A DNA stretch of 64,000 nt from Eutrophocola sp964503965 (GCA_964503965.1 CAZDCK010000007.1:1-64000), one strand, 5' to 3'; counted from the first letter of the stretch, positions 25,850 to 34,636 are shown. Numbers and translations: made by a program. Notes: a model not told the origin generated them from the letters alone.

Positions 25850-27616
25850 ATGAGCACGAGATTCTTTCAAATAGCTTCGGCTACACTTTTATTTATCGGG
25901 TCTACTTTTACTTTCGCTCAGGGCAGTAATTATGTGCCTGTTACGGATGACATGCTCCGTGATCCGGACCCTGAAGACTGGCTGATGTTTCGGCGTACGC
26001 TGGACTCCTGGGGTTATAGTCCACTTGAGCAGATAAACCGGAATACGGTGGAAGATCTTGAACTGGTCTGGTCAGCAGATCTTCATGAAGGCGTACTTCC
26101 CAGCACACCGATACAGGAGGGGACCCCGCTGGTTTATGACGGGATCATGTATATGCCAAGCCCGGGGGATGTTATCCAGGCCTATAACGCAACTACCGGA
26201 GACATGCTGTGGGAGTATGTAAGACAGATGCCGGAAGACCTCGGCGATTATATCGGTGCAAATAAAACAAACCGTAATATTGCCATTTACAATGACGCCA
26301 TCATTTTTACCAGTAATGATGAATTCATTATTGCTCTGGATGTAAAAACCGGCGAAGTCAAATGGGAAACCCGGATTCTGGATTACAGAACCCATCCGGC
26401 CCAGCAGAGTAATGGTCCAATTGTCATTAATGGCCTAGCCATTTCTGGTAGGAACTGTCAGCCCCCGGCAGGCCCGGAGGCCTGCTTTATCGCTGCCCAT
26501 GACGCAGACACCGGGGAGGAAATGTGGCGCCTGAACCTGATCGAGTCCCCCGATGAAAATGGTGAGGACAGTTGGGGAGGTGTGCCGTGGGAGCAACGCT
26601 GGCATGTTGGAGCCTGGATGGCACCCAGCTATGATCCCGAACTGAACCTCGTTTATATGGGAACATCGGTAACCGCGCCATCGCCGAAGTTTCTGCTCGG
26701 TGGCAATGACAATGAATACCTTTATCACAACTCCACCCTGGCCATTCGCCCGGAGGACGGGACTATTGCCTGGTACTACCAGCATCTTGTCGATCACTGG
26801 GATCTTGATCACCCCTTTGAGCGCTTGCTGGTCAATACCAAAGTAGCACCAGACCCTGATGAAGTGCCCTGGATTAACCCTGCCATAGATCCAGACAAGG
26901 AATATAGGGTCCTGACAGGAATACCCGGAAAGACCGGCGTGGTCTATACCATTGATCGTGAAACCGGTGAGTTTCTATGGGCCAGACCCACGGTTTTCCA
27001 GAATGTGCTGGAGAGCATTGATGGTGAAACCGGCAAGGCGACAGTTAATCCAGAGGCTCTCTACCACGAATCTGGGCAACAGCGCGAAATCTGTCCTTCT
27101 ACCGGTGGAGGCAAGAACTGGTGGGAAGGTGCCTACAGTCCCCTGACTAATGCCATGTATTACGGACTGCAAAACACCTGTATGGACCAGACCGTTACGG
27201 CTGAGGAATTGGATCCCTATAATCTGTATGGTGTTTTCAGTCGGGAAAAACTCGCCGAGGGCAGATCCAATGTGGGGACCTTTTATGCTATTTCTGCTGA
27301 AACAGGTGAAACTCTCTGGACCTATGAAACAGCCGGAACAGCGATGTCCATGGTTACTACGGCTGGTGGACTGGTATTTGGCGGGGATATTGAGGGTAAT
27401 TTCCGGGCATTTGACCAGGAAACCGGCGAGGTGCTCTGGGAGGTGAACCTGGGTTCCTCAATTACCGGCTACCCCATCAGTTTTGCCGTTGATGGGCGCC
27501 AATATATCTCCATTGGCACGGGAACCTCGGTGACCACGGCCAGCCAGGTGCGTTACCTGGAAGGTACGCCTCCCGGAATAGAAGGGAGGCAGTACGTCTT
27601 TGCGCTTCCGGAATAA
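25850..27616 (+). CDS. Periplasmic PQQ-type quinoprotein dehydrogenase
   Basis: A 588-residue secreted beta-propeller with an N-terminal signal peptide (cleavage probably after FAQ, about residue 24). Repeated propeller motifs include TGDMLWEY, TGEVKWET, TGEEMWRLN, TGETLWTYE and TGEVLWEVN. The active-site strand is YYQHLVDHWDLDHPFERLL: Asp318 corresponds to the catalytic base and Asp320 sits at the extra-aspartate position of lanthanide enzymes. Against this, the usual Asn metal ligand in GTGNPxP is replaced (GTSVTAP), and the adjacent-cysteine pair of methanol dehydrogenase is absent. It likely oxidises an alcohol or aldehyde with PQQ. It has no cytochrome domain, so an external electron acceptor is needed. 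It is the first gene of the catabolic region. Confidence 0.85.
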   Translation: MSTRFFQIASATLLFIGSTFTFAQGSNYVPVTDDMLRDPDPEDWLMFRRTLDSWGYSPLEQINRNTVEDLELVWSADLHEGVLPSTPIQEGTPLVYDGIMYMPSPGDVIQAYNATTGDMLWEYVRQMPEDLGDYIGANKTNRNIAIYNDAIIFTSNDEFIIALDVKTGEVKWETRILDYRTHPAQQSNGPIVINGLAISGRNCQPPAGPEACFIAAHDADTGEEMWRLNLIESPDENGEDSWGGVPWEQRWHVGAWMAPSYDPELNLVYMGTSVTAPSPKFLLGGNDNEYLYHNSTLAIRPEDGTIAWYYQHLVDHWDLDHPFERLLVNTKVAPDPDEVPWINPAIDPDKEYRVLTGIPGKTGVVYTIDRETGEFLWARPTVFQNVLESIDGETGKATVNPEALYHESGQQREICPSTGGGKNWWEGAYSPLTNAMYYGLQNTCMDQTVTAEELDPYNLYGVFSREKLAEGRSNVGTFYAISAETGETLWTYETAGTAMSMVTTAGGLVFGGDIEGNFRAFDQETGEVLWEVNLGSSITGYPISFAVDGRQYISIGTGTSVTTASQVRYLEGTPPGIEGRQYVFALPE

Positions 27617-27823
27617 AATCCCGAAAGACGCCATCATATGTCAGCTTGATTCAGGGGAGTGTTCTTCATATCATCAGTTGACCGGTTAGCCAGAAACATC
27701 AGTTAGGCGCAGGGACAATTTTTTCAATATAGGGTTCTTGCAAGGCGGCTGTTAACTGATTCGCCAGAGTTCGGCTCTGAAAGAATAAGAATCAATATCA
27801 CAAGTAAGTATTAGGGGAAATAT

Positions 27824-28315
27824 ATGAGCTATAAAACCATGATAGGGTCCCTGGACTCCTACGACAAAGGAACCATAAATCTTGATGATGATCTCAAGCA
27901 TTATGCGTTCTCCAATATTTTTGAAATCTGCAGCAAGTCTTCTCCCTACGAGCGTATTATGGTGGCTTCCAATCTGGAATACTGCGCTGAAACTGCCCGT
28001 GCTGAAGGGACTTCACCCTGGTATCGTGCTCCCCATGATGAATTTGCCATCGTGATGGAAGGTGAGATTGAGTTCGAGTTTTACCAGCTTGAAGAAGATG
28101 AAAAACCAACCCATGAAGCCGGAGCTGAAATTATGCCGGCAGACCCCAAAGGCAAGCGCATGGGGAAAATCACTGCACGACGGGGTCATGAAGTCCTGTT
28201 ACCACAGGGTTCCGCGTATCAGCTCAGGAGTGCATCACCTGGAGTTGTACTCTTCCAGACTTCCGCTGGACCTGTCAGCGTAGAAAAATGGTCTGAAATT
28301 TGTGTGCTTGACTGA
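27824..28315 (+). CDS. Hydroquinone 1,2-dioxygenase, small subunit (HapC/PnpC-like cupin)
   Basis: A 163-residue cupin-fold protein with YRAPHDEFAIVMEGEIEFEF and LLPQGSAYQLRS, the size (about 18 kDa) and character of the small subunit of two-component hydroquinone dioxygenases (HapC, PnpC). It has no complete iron-binding set and pairs with the large subunit encoded 25 bases downstream. ATG 27824 has AGGGGA six bases upstream. I assign it mainly from its pairing with the very clear large subunit and from its own resemblance to the family. On its own it could be called only a cupin protein. Confidence 0.75.
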   Translation: MSYKTMIGSLDSYDKGTINLDDDLKHYAFSNIFEICSKSSPYERIMVASNLEYCAETARAEGTSPWYRAPHDEFAIVMEGEIEFEFYQLEEDEKPTHEAGAEIMPADPKGKRMGKITARRGHEVLLPQGSAYQLRSASPGVVLFQTSAGPVSVEKWSEICVLD

Positions 28316-28340
28316 ATCGACTAATTAGAGGATTTGAGAA

Positions 28341-29348
28341 ATGAATACTGAAGTTACCCCGGAAAAAGTGTCCGTCATTGCCTCCGAACCAGATCCCGTT
28401 CTTGGTTATCGCAGTTTCCAGTTCGGTGGGTTCAAATTTACCCGTGATGCCTATTTTGTCCATATTGAATGGCCAAAAGGTATACATACTATTGAAGTAG
28501 ATCGTTTTCTGCGTGCCATGGTCAGGGATATTGGCTGGGGCTTTTTCTATGGCTGGATTTTCTTTGATGACATTTTTGGTACCCAGAATCATTACGGTAC
28601 GGTAGACATCTATGCCGGTGCCTACAGCAAAGGGCACAAGGATACAGGTGTGGATTACCTTGAGACCTTCAATACAGATGACGTGCGTGTTGCCTTTGAA
28701 ACCATTTCGAAAGACTGGATAAATGAAGGCTATGACCCATTGAGTGCTCCGCTGGAAACCGGCTCCCCACTGGGTGCCAAACAGCAGGAAGCATCAGGAC
28801 CGTTAATTCGTGGCTTTGAGCCGGCTCGACGTATGCTGGGTCTGGCTGGTGATGTTCAACCCCGATCGGATGAAACAGGTCATCCAATCAATCGTGCCTT
28901 TGCGGATCTGGATTATGACAAGCCGGATATTGAGGCAGAGCCCGGGTTTGAAGACCAGATTCATGCCTTCAATCTGTTTGACCATATTGCCAGGGCTGAT
29001 GTGACCTGGAATCCGTCATTCACATCGATAACCCGTGCCTGCATCTGCTGTGTTACCAGTGAAGAGCATATGCTCCCGGTTATTCACGGGAATGACAGGA
29101 ATGAGTGGTTTATCCAGTTATCTGACGAGATTCACTGGAATATTCAGGATAAGAACACGGGTAACCCACGTGGTCGTATCGTGATGAAATCAGGTGACGT
29201 CTGCGCCATGCCTGCGGATATTCGTCACCAGGGATATTCACCAAAACGTTCCATGCTGATGGTGCTTGAGAATGGAACACCCGGTCTCGAAGAGAAATAT
29301 GCCAATGGCGAGCTGGAACCATTCCCGATCACTGCCAGTCGCTGGTAA
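28341..29348 (+). CDS. Hydroquinone 1,2-dioxygenase, large catalytic subunit (HapD/PnpD-like)
   Basis: A 335-residue, about 38 kDa protein. The iron ligands of PnpD as I recall them (His256, Asn258, Glu262, His303) line up with His249, Asn251, Glu255 in VIHGNDRNEW and His296 in ADIRHQGYS, with identical spacing. The enzyme uses Fe(II) and O2 to cleave hydroquinone, or a substituted hydroquinone, to 4-hydroxymuconic semialdehyde, without the catechol pattern used by most ring-cleavage enzymes. The gene follows the small subunit by 25 bases and is itself followed by a strong terminator hairpin at 29411. A nearby aldehyde dehydrogenase could take the product onward. The true ring substrate in this organism is unknown. 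Confidence 0.82.
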   Translation: MNTEVTPEKVSVIASEPDPVLGYRSFQFGGFKFTRDAYFVHIEWPKGIHTIEVDRFLRAMVRDIGWGFFYGWIFFDDIFGTQNHYGTVDIYAGAYSKGHKDTGVDYLETFNTDDVRVAFETISKDWINEGYDPLSAPLETGSPLGAKQQEASGPLIRGFEPARRMLGLAGDVQPRSDETGHPINRAFADLDYDKPDIEAEPGFEDQIHAFNLFDHIARADVTWNPSFTSITRACICCVTSEEHMLPVIHGNDRNEWFIQLSDEIHWNIQDKNTGNPRGRIVMKSGDVCAMPADIRHQGYSPKRSMLMVLENGTPGLEEKYANGELEPFPITASRW

Positions 29349-29410
29349 TTGATCCACAAGCAGCACCTGGTTCAAAAACAGGTGTCTGTGATGTAAAACT
29401 TTGCACAATT

Positions 29411-29443
29411 CCGGCCTGACATTATTCAGGCCGGTTTTGTTTT
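29411..29443 (+). terminator. Intrinsic terminator after the hydroquinone dioxygenase genes
   Basis: A perfect 9-bp GC-rich stem (CCGGCCTGA / TCAGGCCGG) with a 6-base loop, 29411-29434, is followed by TTTTGTTTTT. It separates the dioxygenase pair from the aldehyde dehydrogenase, so that gene either has its own promoter or depends on read-through. A smaller 6-bp hairpin (CACCTG / CAGGTG) lies just upstream at 29364-29384. Confidence 0.85.
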
Positions 29444-29480
29444 TGTCCTGAGAAATCGAACTAATACAGGTAACAGCATT

Positions 29481-30959
29481 ATGGCCGAAGCCAATTTTCC
29501 CACACAGCTTTTTATAAATAATGAATTTGTTGATGCTGCTGATGGCAGTACATTCGAGGTATTAAATCCATACGATAACTCTCTGCTTGCCAATGTAGCG
29601 GAGGCAAAACACGAAGACATTGATCGAGCCGTCAAGGCTGCCCGGGATGCATTTCCGGCTTGGGCCGCCATGTCGCCATCTGATCGTGGCGTATTGATTG
29701 GCAGGCTTGCGGATGCCATTGAGAAAGACAGGGACAACCTGGCCCTGATTGAATCCCTGGATACCGGCCATCCAATCAGGGATACCCATAATCTGGATGT
29801 CATGCGAACTGTGGCTACTTACCGCTATTTCGCCGGTATGCCTGACAAAAATGAAGGCACAGTTATTCCCGTGGATACGGGATTTCTGAATTATGTCCAG
29901 CGTGTTCCTGTGGGTGTGGTTGGCCAGATTGTGCCCTGGAACTTTCCCTTGATGTTTACGAGCTGGAAACTGGGGCCAGCATTGGCCGCGGGCAATACAG
30001 TCGTGATGAAACAGGCTGAATTAACCCCTCTTTCTACGTTAAGAATCGCAGAACTGGCCAGAGAAGCCGGATTTCCTCCTGGAGTCATCAATGTGGTGCC
30101 AGGATTTGGGCATATCGCCGGACAATACATGGCGGAGCATCCGGGGATCGACAAGATATCGTTTACTGGCTCAACAGTGACAGGTCGCAAGATTGTTGAA
30201 GCCTCTGCAGGCAACCTGAAGCGCGTGCAACTCGAACTGGGGGGCAAGGGCGCCAATATCATTTTTGAGGATGCCAATATTGATGCTGCAGTAGGAGGCT
30301 CTGCTTTTGCCATCTTCCATAACCAGGGCCAGGCCTGTATCGCGGGTTCACGCCTGCTTTTGCATGAAAGCATCAAGGACGAGTTTCTTGAAAAATTCAT
30401 GACGCTGGCGGCATCGATCAAGCAGGGGAATCCTTTGGATCCAACGACGGAGATGGGACCACTGACATCCAAAATGCACCAGGACAGGGTGCTTAATTTC
30501 TGCGATGTAGCCCGTGAAGAGGGAGGTGAAGTCCTGCTTGGTGGCTGCCAGCCTGAAGAAGCCGAGTTACAGCAGGGCTGCTTCGTCAAGCCGACAATTG
30601 TTCGGGCTAAATCGACTGATCGTGTCAGCAGGGAAGAGGTATTTGGCCCCTTTGTGGTCGTTTCCACGTTTAGTTCTGATGATGAGGTACTGGCCCAGGC
30701 CAATGACAGTATTTACGGCCTGGGAGGTGGGCTTTGGACGAACAATCTGACCCGTGCTCACAAGATGGCGCAGACCATGGAAGCCGGTATGGTGTGGATC
30801 AACTGTTATAAGCGTTTTCATCCCGGCTCACCCTTTGGAGGGATCAAGGACTCAGGGTATGGCCGGGAAATGGGGCATTTTGCCATGCATGAATATACCG
30901 AACCAAAGTCTGTATGGGTAAATTATGATGCCAAGATTCCCCCGTTCTATCCAAGGTAA
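29481..30959 (+). CDS. Aldehyde dehydrogenase, probable 4-hydroxymuconic semialdehyde dehydrogenase
   Basis: A 492-residue NAD(P)-dependent aldehyde dehydrogenase with the full catalytic set: the PWNFPLMF segment, FTGSTVTGRKI for cofactor binding, the catalytic Glu in LELGGKGANII and the nucleophilic Cys in NQGQACIAGSRLL. PFGGIKDSGYGREMG marks the oligomerisation region. Its place after a hydroquinone dioxygenase suggests oxidation of 4-hydroxymuconic semialdehyde to maleylacetate, as for HapE/PnpE. The fold alone does not fix the substrate. It begins 37 bases after the terminator's T-run and is followed at 18 bases by the sulfotransferase-like gene, with which it appears to form a second operon. 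Confidence 0.85.
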   Translation: MAEANFPTQLFINNEFVDAADGSTFEVLNPYDNSLLANVAEAKHEDIDRAVKAARDAFPAWAAMSPSDRGVLIGRLADAIEKDRDNLALIESLDTGHPIRDTHNLDVMRTVATYRYFAGMPDKNEGTVIPVDTGFLNYVQRVPVGVVGQIVPWNFPLMFTSWKLGPALAAGNTVVMKQAELTPLSTLRIAELAREAGFPPGVINVVPGFGHIAGQYMAEHPGIDKISFTGSTVTGRKIVEASAGNLKRVQLELGGKGANIIFEDANIDAAVGGSAFAIFHNQGQACIAGSRLLLHESIKDEFLEKFMTLAASIKQGNPLDPTTEMGPLTSKMHQDRVLNFCDVAREEGGEVLLGGCQPEEAELQQGCFVKPTIVRAKSTDRVSREEVFGPFVVVSTFSSDDEVLAQANDSIYGLGGGLWTNNLTRAHKMAQTMEAGMVWINCYKRFHPGSPFGGIKDSGYGREMGHFAMHEYTEPKSVWVNYDAKIPPFYPR

Positions 30960-30977
30960 GTCGTCAAGGAGGCCGTC

Positions 30978-31607
30978 ATGACACTCAAAGTTATTGGTGC
31001 CGGTCTGGGCCGGACCAGCACCATGTCCCTGAAGCTCGCACTTGAAAGGCTGCTGGGTGGTCGTTGCTATCATATGACAGAACTTTTCGAGCACCTGGAG
31101 GAACATACGCCTGTCTGGCATGCTGCAGCAAAAGGAGAAAGTGTTAACTGGGACAGGGTTTTTGAAGGTTATGTGGCTGCCGTTGACGAGCCGGTATCCA
31201 CCCAATGGGAATCGATTTCAGCCTATTATCCGGAAGCTCTGGTGATACTCTCTGTGAGGGATGCCGATAGCTGGTGGAAAAGTGCCAGTGCCACCATCTT
31301 GCCGGTTAAACAGAATCCGCCTGCAGACATGAGTCCAGCAAGGCGGGCCTGGCTGGATATGGTGCTAACGATTTACAGTCAGCTTTATCCTGATGGATTT
31401 CATGACGAAGAGGCGGCAAAGTCCGCTTTCCTTGCCCATATTGAACGTGTAAAAGCCCGGATTCCCGCAAACCGGCTACTGGTTTGGCAGGTTCAACAGG
31501 GGTGGGAGCCAATCTGTGACGCTCTTGGCGTCCCGGTCCCGGATGTCCCTTTTCCGCAGAGTAACTCGACTGAAGAATTCAGGGCTCGTCGGGCAAAAGA
31601 TATATAG
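30978..31607 (+). CDS. Sulfotransferase-like P-loop protein (Sulfotransfer_4 type)
   Basis: A 209-residue protein beginning VIGAGLGRTSTMSLKLALERLLGG. GAGLGRTST (residues 7-15) is a P-loop-like PAPS-binding signature of the small sulfotransferase family also found in fungi and many bacteria. LVILSVRDADSWWKS corresponds to the 3'-phosphate binding region. Biochemistry of this family is sparse, and some members may not be true sulfotransferases. A very strong ribosome binding site (AAGGAGG, 30966-30972) precedes ATG 30978. It lies between the aldehyde dehydrogenase and a TauE/SafE permease, all in the same direction. An aromatic or alcohol substrate of this catabolic region is a possible acceptor (inference). 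Confidence 0.75.
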   Translation: MTLKVIGAGLGRTSTMSLKLALERLLGGRCYHMTELFEHLEEHTPVWHAAAKGESVNWDRVFEGYVAAVDEPVSTQWESISAYYPEALVILSVRDADSWWKSASATILPVKQNPPADMSPARRAWLDMVLTIYSQLYPDGFHDEEAAKSAFLAHIERVKARIPANRLLVWQVQQGWEPICDALGVPVPDVPFPQSNSTEEFRARRAKDI

Positions 31608-31612
31608 CCCTG

Positions 31613-32353
31613 ATGACCATTCTTGGTATTTCCGCCATTGACCTTGTATTAGCAGTAAGTGTTGTGGCCCTTGGTGCTGCCATTCAGGCAGCTGTAGGTT
31701 TCGGTCTGGCATTGATCGCCGCACCAGCGCTGCTGCTCATAAACAGGGATCTGGTGCCTGGACCACTGATAGCGGCAGCACTGTACCTGGTCTGCTGGGT
31801 TGCATGGAAAGAACGCCAGTCCATTGATTACAGTCACCTCAAAGCGGCCCTGATGGGGCGATTGATTGGATCGCCCCCAGCAGCTTATTTAATGGGGACT
31901 GTTTCCGCGGTTACCTTTGATTTGCTTTTTGGTGGGCTTGTCCTGATAGCTGTTATTCTGAGCCTGATTCATACCAATATCACAGCCAGTTCCCGTAATG
32001 TATTCCTGGCCACGATTGCATCAGGGTTCATGAGTACCATTTCATCCATAGGTGGGCCTCCCGTGGCACTTGTGTACCAAAATGCCAGTGGACCAGCTCT
32101 GAGAGCTAACCTGTCAGTACTGTTCATTATGGGCTGTGTTGTGTCTTTATCTGCCTTGATAATAGTGGACCGTTTCCATCTTGAGGACCTGCTGTACAGT
32201 TTTTTACTTTTTATTGGTGTTTTTGTGGGAATGTCCTGTTCAGGTCCATTGACAAGAATTATGGATAAACGCAGCGCCAGACCATGGCTTTTGGGCTTGT
32301 GCACTTTCTCCTCACTGCTGGTTCTGGGGCGGGCGGTATATCAGCTAATTTAG
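31613..32353 (+). CDS. TauE/SafE family permease (sulfite/organosulfur exporter type)
   Basis: A 246-residue protein of about eight hydrophobic helices. It has the TauE/SafE repeat signature AAIQAAVGFGLALIAAPALLLI near the N-terminus and FMSTISSIGGPPVALVYQ in the second half. Members export sulfite, sulfoacetate or related anions, or have unknown substrates. It starts five bases after the sulfotransferase-like gene, so the two are probably co-expressed. The pairing of a sulfotransferase with an anion permease suggests that a sulfated product or a sulfur oxyanion is moved. Its stop is three bases from the stop of the convergent rbgA gene. Confidence 0.85.
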   Translation: MTILGISAIDLVLAVSVVALGAAIQAAVGFGLALIAAPALLLINRDLVPGPLIAAALYLVCWVAWKERQSIDYSHLKAALMGRLIGSPPAAYLMGTVSAVTFDLLFGGLVLIAVILSLIHTNITASSRNVFLATIASGFMSTISSIGGPPVALVYQNASGPALRANLSVLFIMGCVVSLSALIIVDRFHLEDLLYSFLLFIGVFVGMSCSGPLTRIMDKRSARPWLLGLCTFSSLLVLGRAVYQLI

Positions 32354-32356
32354 GAT

Positions 32357-33214
32357 TCAGACTTCTTCCGTTGATTCCTCAACAACTGGTACAGGGATGT
32401 CATAAGGCATCTCCATACTCAATAAACCTAGCTTTCCTGCCCTGAGGTCATTTAACAGGGCTTCGCCGGTCTTGTTAAAATCTATACCACCACGCTTGAG
32501 ACAGCCTCGTTTACGGCCTATTTCTTCAAGCAGAAATACTGGATCCTGATTCAAATCATCAAGCTGGTAACGCTTTACCAGTGCAGCGGGGTAGGCACGG
32601 CAAAGAAAGTTAACGGCATAGAGGGCAATATCCTCAAATTCTATGGCCGTGTTCCTGATTGCCCCGGTCATGGCCAGGCGGTAAGCAGAGTCCTGATTTT
32701 CAATTTTCGGCCAAAGTATTCCGGGTGTATCGAGCAAACAGAGATCCGTATCAAGTCTGATTTCCTGCTGCCCCTTGGTGACAGCGGGTTCATTGCCTGT
32801 TTTGGCGATTTTGCGACCGGCCAGGATATTGATCAATGTAGACTTGCCGACGTTCGGGATACCCGCAACCATGATCCTGAATGGTGGCTTTACGGACGAT
32901 TTGAGTTTGTTGAAATGCTGTACTACCTGCTGCTGTATATGGCCTGGATTCTTACCGCAGGCAGTGATCGCGGGTCTGTTTTCTGCCGTAAAATAATCAA
33001 GCCAATGGCTGGTTTTGTCGGGATCAGCCAGGTCTGATTTGTTGAGAATAAGCAGTGAAGGTTTATCTCCGGCCAGTTCCTGCAGTAGCGGATTCTGACT
33101 CGAATAGGGAAGGCGGGCATCCACAATTTCCAGGATGGCATGTACCTTCTTTAAAGACTGTATAATCTCTTTCCGGGCCTTGTTCATGTGACCCGGGTAC
33201 CAACCGATCTGCAT
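32357..33214 (-). CDS. rbgA: Ribosome biogenesis GTPase RbgA/YlqF
   Basis: A 285-residue circularly permuted GTPase. The motif order is G4 (NKSDL) before G1 (GIPNVGKSTLIN) and G3 (DTPG), and the N-terminus is MQIGWYPGHMNKARKEI, as in YlqF/RbgA. In Bacillus this protein assists late 50S assembly; it also occurs in a number of gammaproteobacteria. ATG 33214 is preferred over ATG 33226 or 33241 because GGAG lies six bases upstream of it and it gives the family N-terminus. It is divergent from the bolA-like gene. Confidence 0.92.
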   Translation of the reverse strand: MQIGWYPGHMNKARKEIIQSLKKVHAILEIVDARLPYSSQNPLLQELAGDKPSLLILNKSDLADPDKTSHWLDYFTAENRPAITACGKNPGHIQQQVVQHFNKLKSSVKPPFRIMVAGIPNVGKSTLINILAGRKIAKTGNEPAVTKGQQEIRLDTDLCLLDTPGILWPKIENQDSAYRLAMTGAIRNTAIEFEDIALYAVNFLCRAYPAALVKRYQLDDLNQDPVFLLEEIGRKRGCLKRGGIDFNKTGEALLNDLRAGKLGLLSMEMPYDIPVPVVEESTEEV

Positions 33215-33282
33215 AGTGGTCTCCATGTGTGCAGACCGCATATTGTCGCAGAATATGAGCCAAAAAGGAGCCTACACACCCC

Positions 33283-33588
33283 GTGAGTACAGAAAATACC
33301 ATACACAGCAAGCTGAATGCTTCATGCCATCCCGACCATTTGGAACTTGTTAATGAAAGTCACATGCATGCAGGGCCGGCCACAGATTCCCATTTCAAAC
33401 TGGTGATGGTATCCACGGATTTTGAAGGGCTTAACAGAGTGAAAAGGCATCAACTGGTATATAGGATATTGTCTGAGGAACTGGCAGGAAACGTTCATGC
33501 ACTGGCGCTGCATCTGTATACCCCGCAGGAGTGGGCAGAAAGACACTCTGTGCCTGACTCCCCTCAATGTGCAGGAAAAAATGTTTAA
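33283..33588 (+). CDS. BolA family protein
   Basis: A 101-residue protein with the BolA core DSHFKLVMVSTDFEG, the conserved RHQLVYRILSEEL helix and the C-terminal HLYTPQEW. BolA proteins work with monothiol glutaredoxins in iron-sulfur and stress regulation, and some bind DNA. The start is GTG 33283; AAGGAG lies 12 bases upstream, slightly long but the only good site. The conserved histidine of the SHF motif is present. It could be a BolA or a BolA3-like paralogue; the N-terminus has the usual short variable lead-in. Confidence 0.88.
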   Translation: MSTENTIHSKLNASCHPDHLELVNESHMHAGPATDSHFKLVMVSTDFEGLNRVKRHQLVYRILSEELAGNVHALALHLYTPQEWAERHSVPDSPQCAGKNV

Positions 33589-33702
33589 AATCAATAAGAT
33601 AGGGTTAATCGGAAAGTTTCCTGGGGCACGTTTAAGCTCTGTAAAGTTACAGAATATGACTGAAATACTGTGCTACCATTTTAACAAAACAGGAAAAACT
33701 GC

Positions 33703-34633
33703 TTGAACATGAATATATCCTGGACACCACGCAAGGCTGCAACAGCCTATTGCCTTATCATTCTTGGCTTCTTCNNNNNNNNNNNNNNNNNNNNNNNNNN
33801 NNNNNNNNNNNNNNNNNNNNNNNNNNNNNNNNNNNNNNNNNNNNNNNNNNNNNNNNNNNNNNNNNNNNNNNNNNCTTGGCTTCTTCATACCCCTGATTTT
33901 TTTGGTCGAGGAGGAGAAAGATTCTGATCTTACTCAGGATGATCTCGTTACGCTTCCCGAGGAGGTCCCTGATTTTGCCAGTATCGAAGATGTAAGGCTC
34001 AAGAAGCAGATGTTCTTTGATTACATTGAACCCTATGTTGATGCGGTGAATAAAGACATCATTCGACAAAGGGAGCGTGTGCTTATGATAAGAAGTGCCT
34101 TGCGTGCCGGGGAAGCATTGACTGACAGTGATCACCGGTATATTTCCACTCTTGCTGAACAGTACGAACTGGAGGCCGAGGATTACACCAGTAGTGAGTT
34201 TATCAATGTACTCCTAAGGCGCGTTGATAAAATTCCTGCGTCACTGGCTCTTGCCCAGGCTGCAAATGAGTCAGCCTGGGGAACTTCCCGATTTGCCCAG
34301 GACGGTAATAATTTCTTTGGTCAGTGGTGTTACACCGATGGATGCGGCATCGTGCCAAGTCGGCGCAGGGAAGGCACCAGTCATGAAGTCAGGCGGTATG
34401 AAAATGTCAGGGATTCCGTTGAGGCCTACATTCACAACCTCAATACTTTTCCCAGTTACCAGATGTTGAGAAGAATCAGGCAGCAATTACGCCGTCAGGA
34501 ACGCCCGGTGGATGGCATATCCCTTGCTGATGGACTCGAAAGTTATTCTTCCCGTGGGCATGACTACATCGATGAAGTTCAGCGCATGATCTTCTCAAAC
34601 AATCTTCTGACCCGCGATAACCACGCGCTCTAG
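33703..34633 (+). CDS. Bax-like glucosaminidase, interrupted by an assembly gap
   Basis: The coding sequence begins at TTG 33703 (AGGA eight bases upstream) or ATG 33709 and runs into 100 N at 33775. It resumes in another frame after the gap and ends at 34633. The 12 bases CTTGGCTTCTTC flank both sides of the N run. Removing the N run and one copy (112 bases) restores the frame and gives an intact transmembrane helix (CLIILGFFIPLIFLV), making a protein of about 272 residues. The C-terminal two thirds is a Bax/FlgJ-type glucosaminidase domain with ALAQAANESAWGTSRFAQDGNNFFGQWCY and YENVRDSVEAYIHNLN. It probably hydrolyses peptidoglycan from an inner-membrane anchor. Confidence 0.85.
33775..33874. 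other. Scaffold gap of 100 N with 12-bp identical flanks
   Basis: There are exactly 100 N. CTTGGCTTCTTC ends the left contig (33763-33774) and the same 12 bases begin the right contig (33875-33886). Collapsing this overlap restores the reading frame of the glucosaminidase gene, so the true gap is most likely zero bases. Confidence 0.9.
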
Positions 34634-34636
34634 ACT

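Noticed and set aside
25850..27616. Firm call of a lanthanide-dependent (XoxF-type) dehydrogenase
   Set aside because: Although an extra aspartate is present, the Asn ligand and cysteine pair are missing, so the metal cannot be assigned.
29891..30703. 270-residue ORF antisense to the aldehyde dehydrogenase gene
   Set aside because: It is a codon-bias shadow of a clearly real gene; its translation shows Ser/Pro-rich content and no domain.
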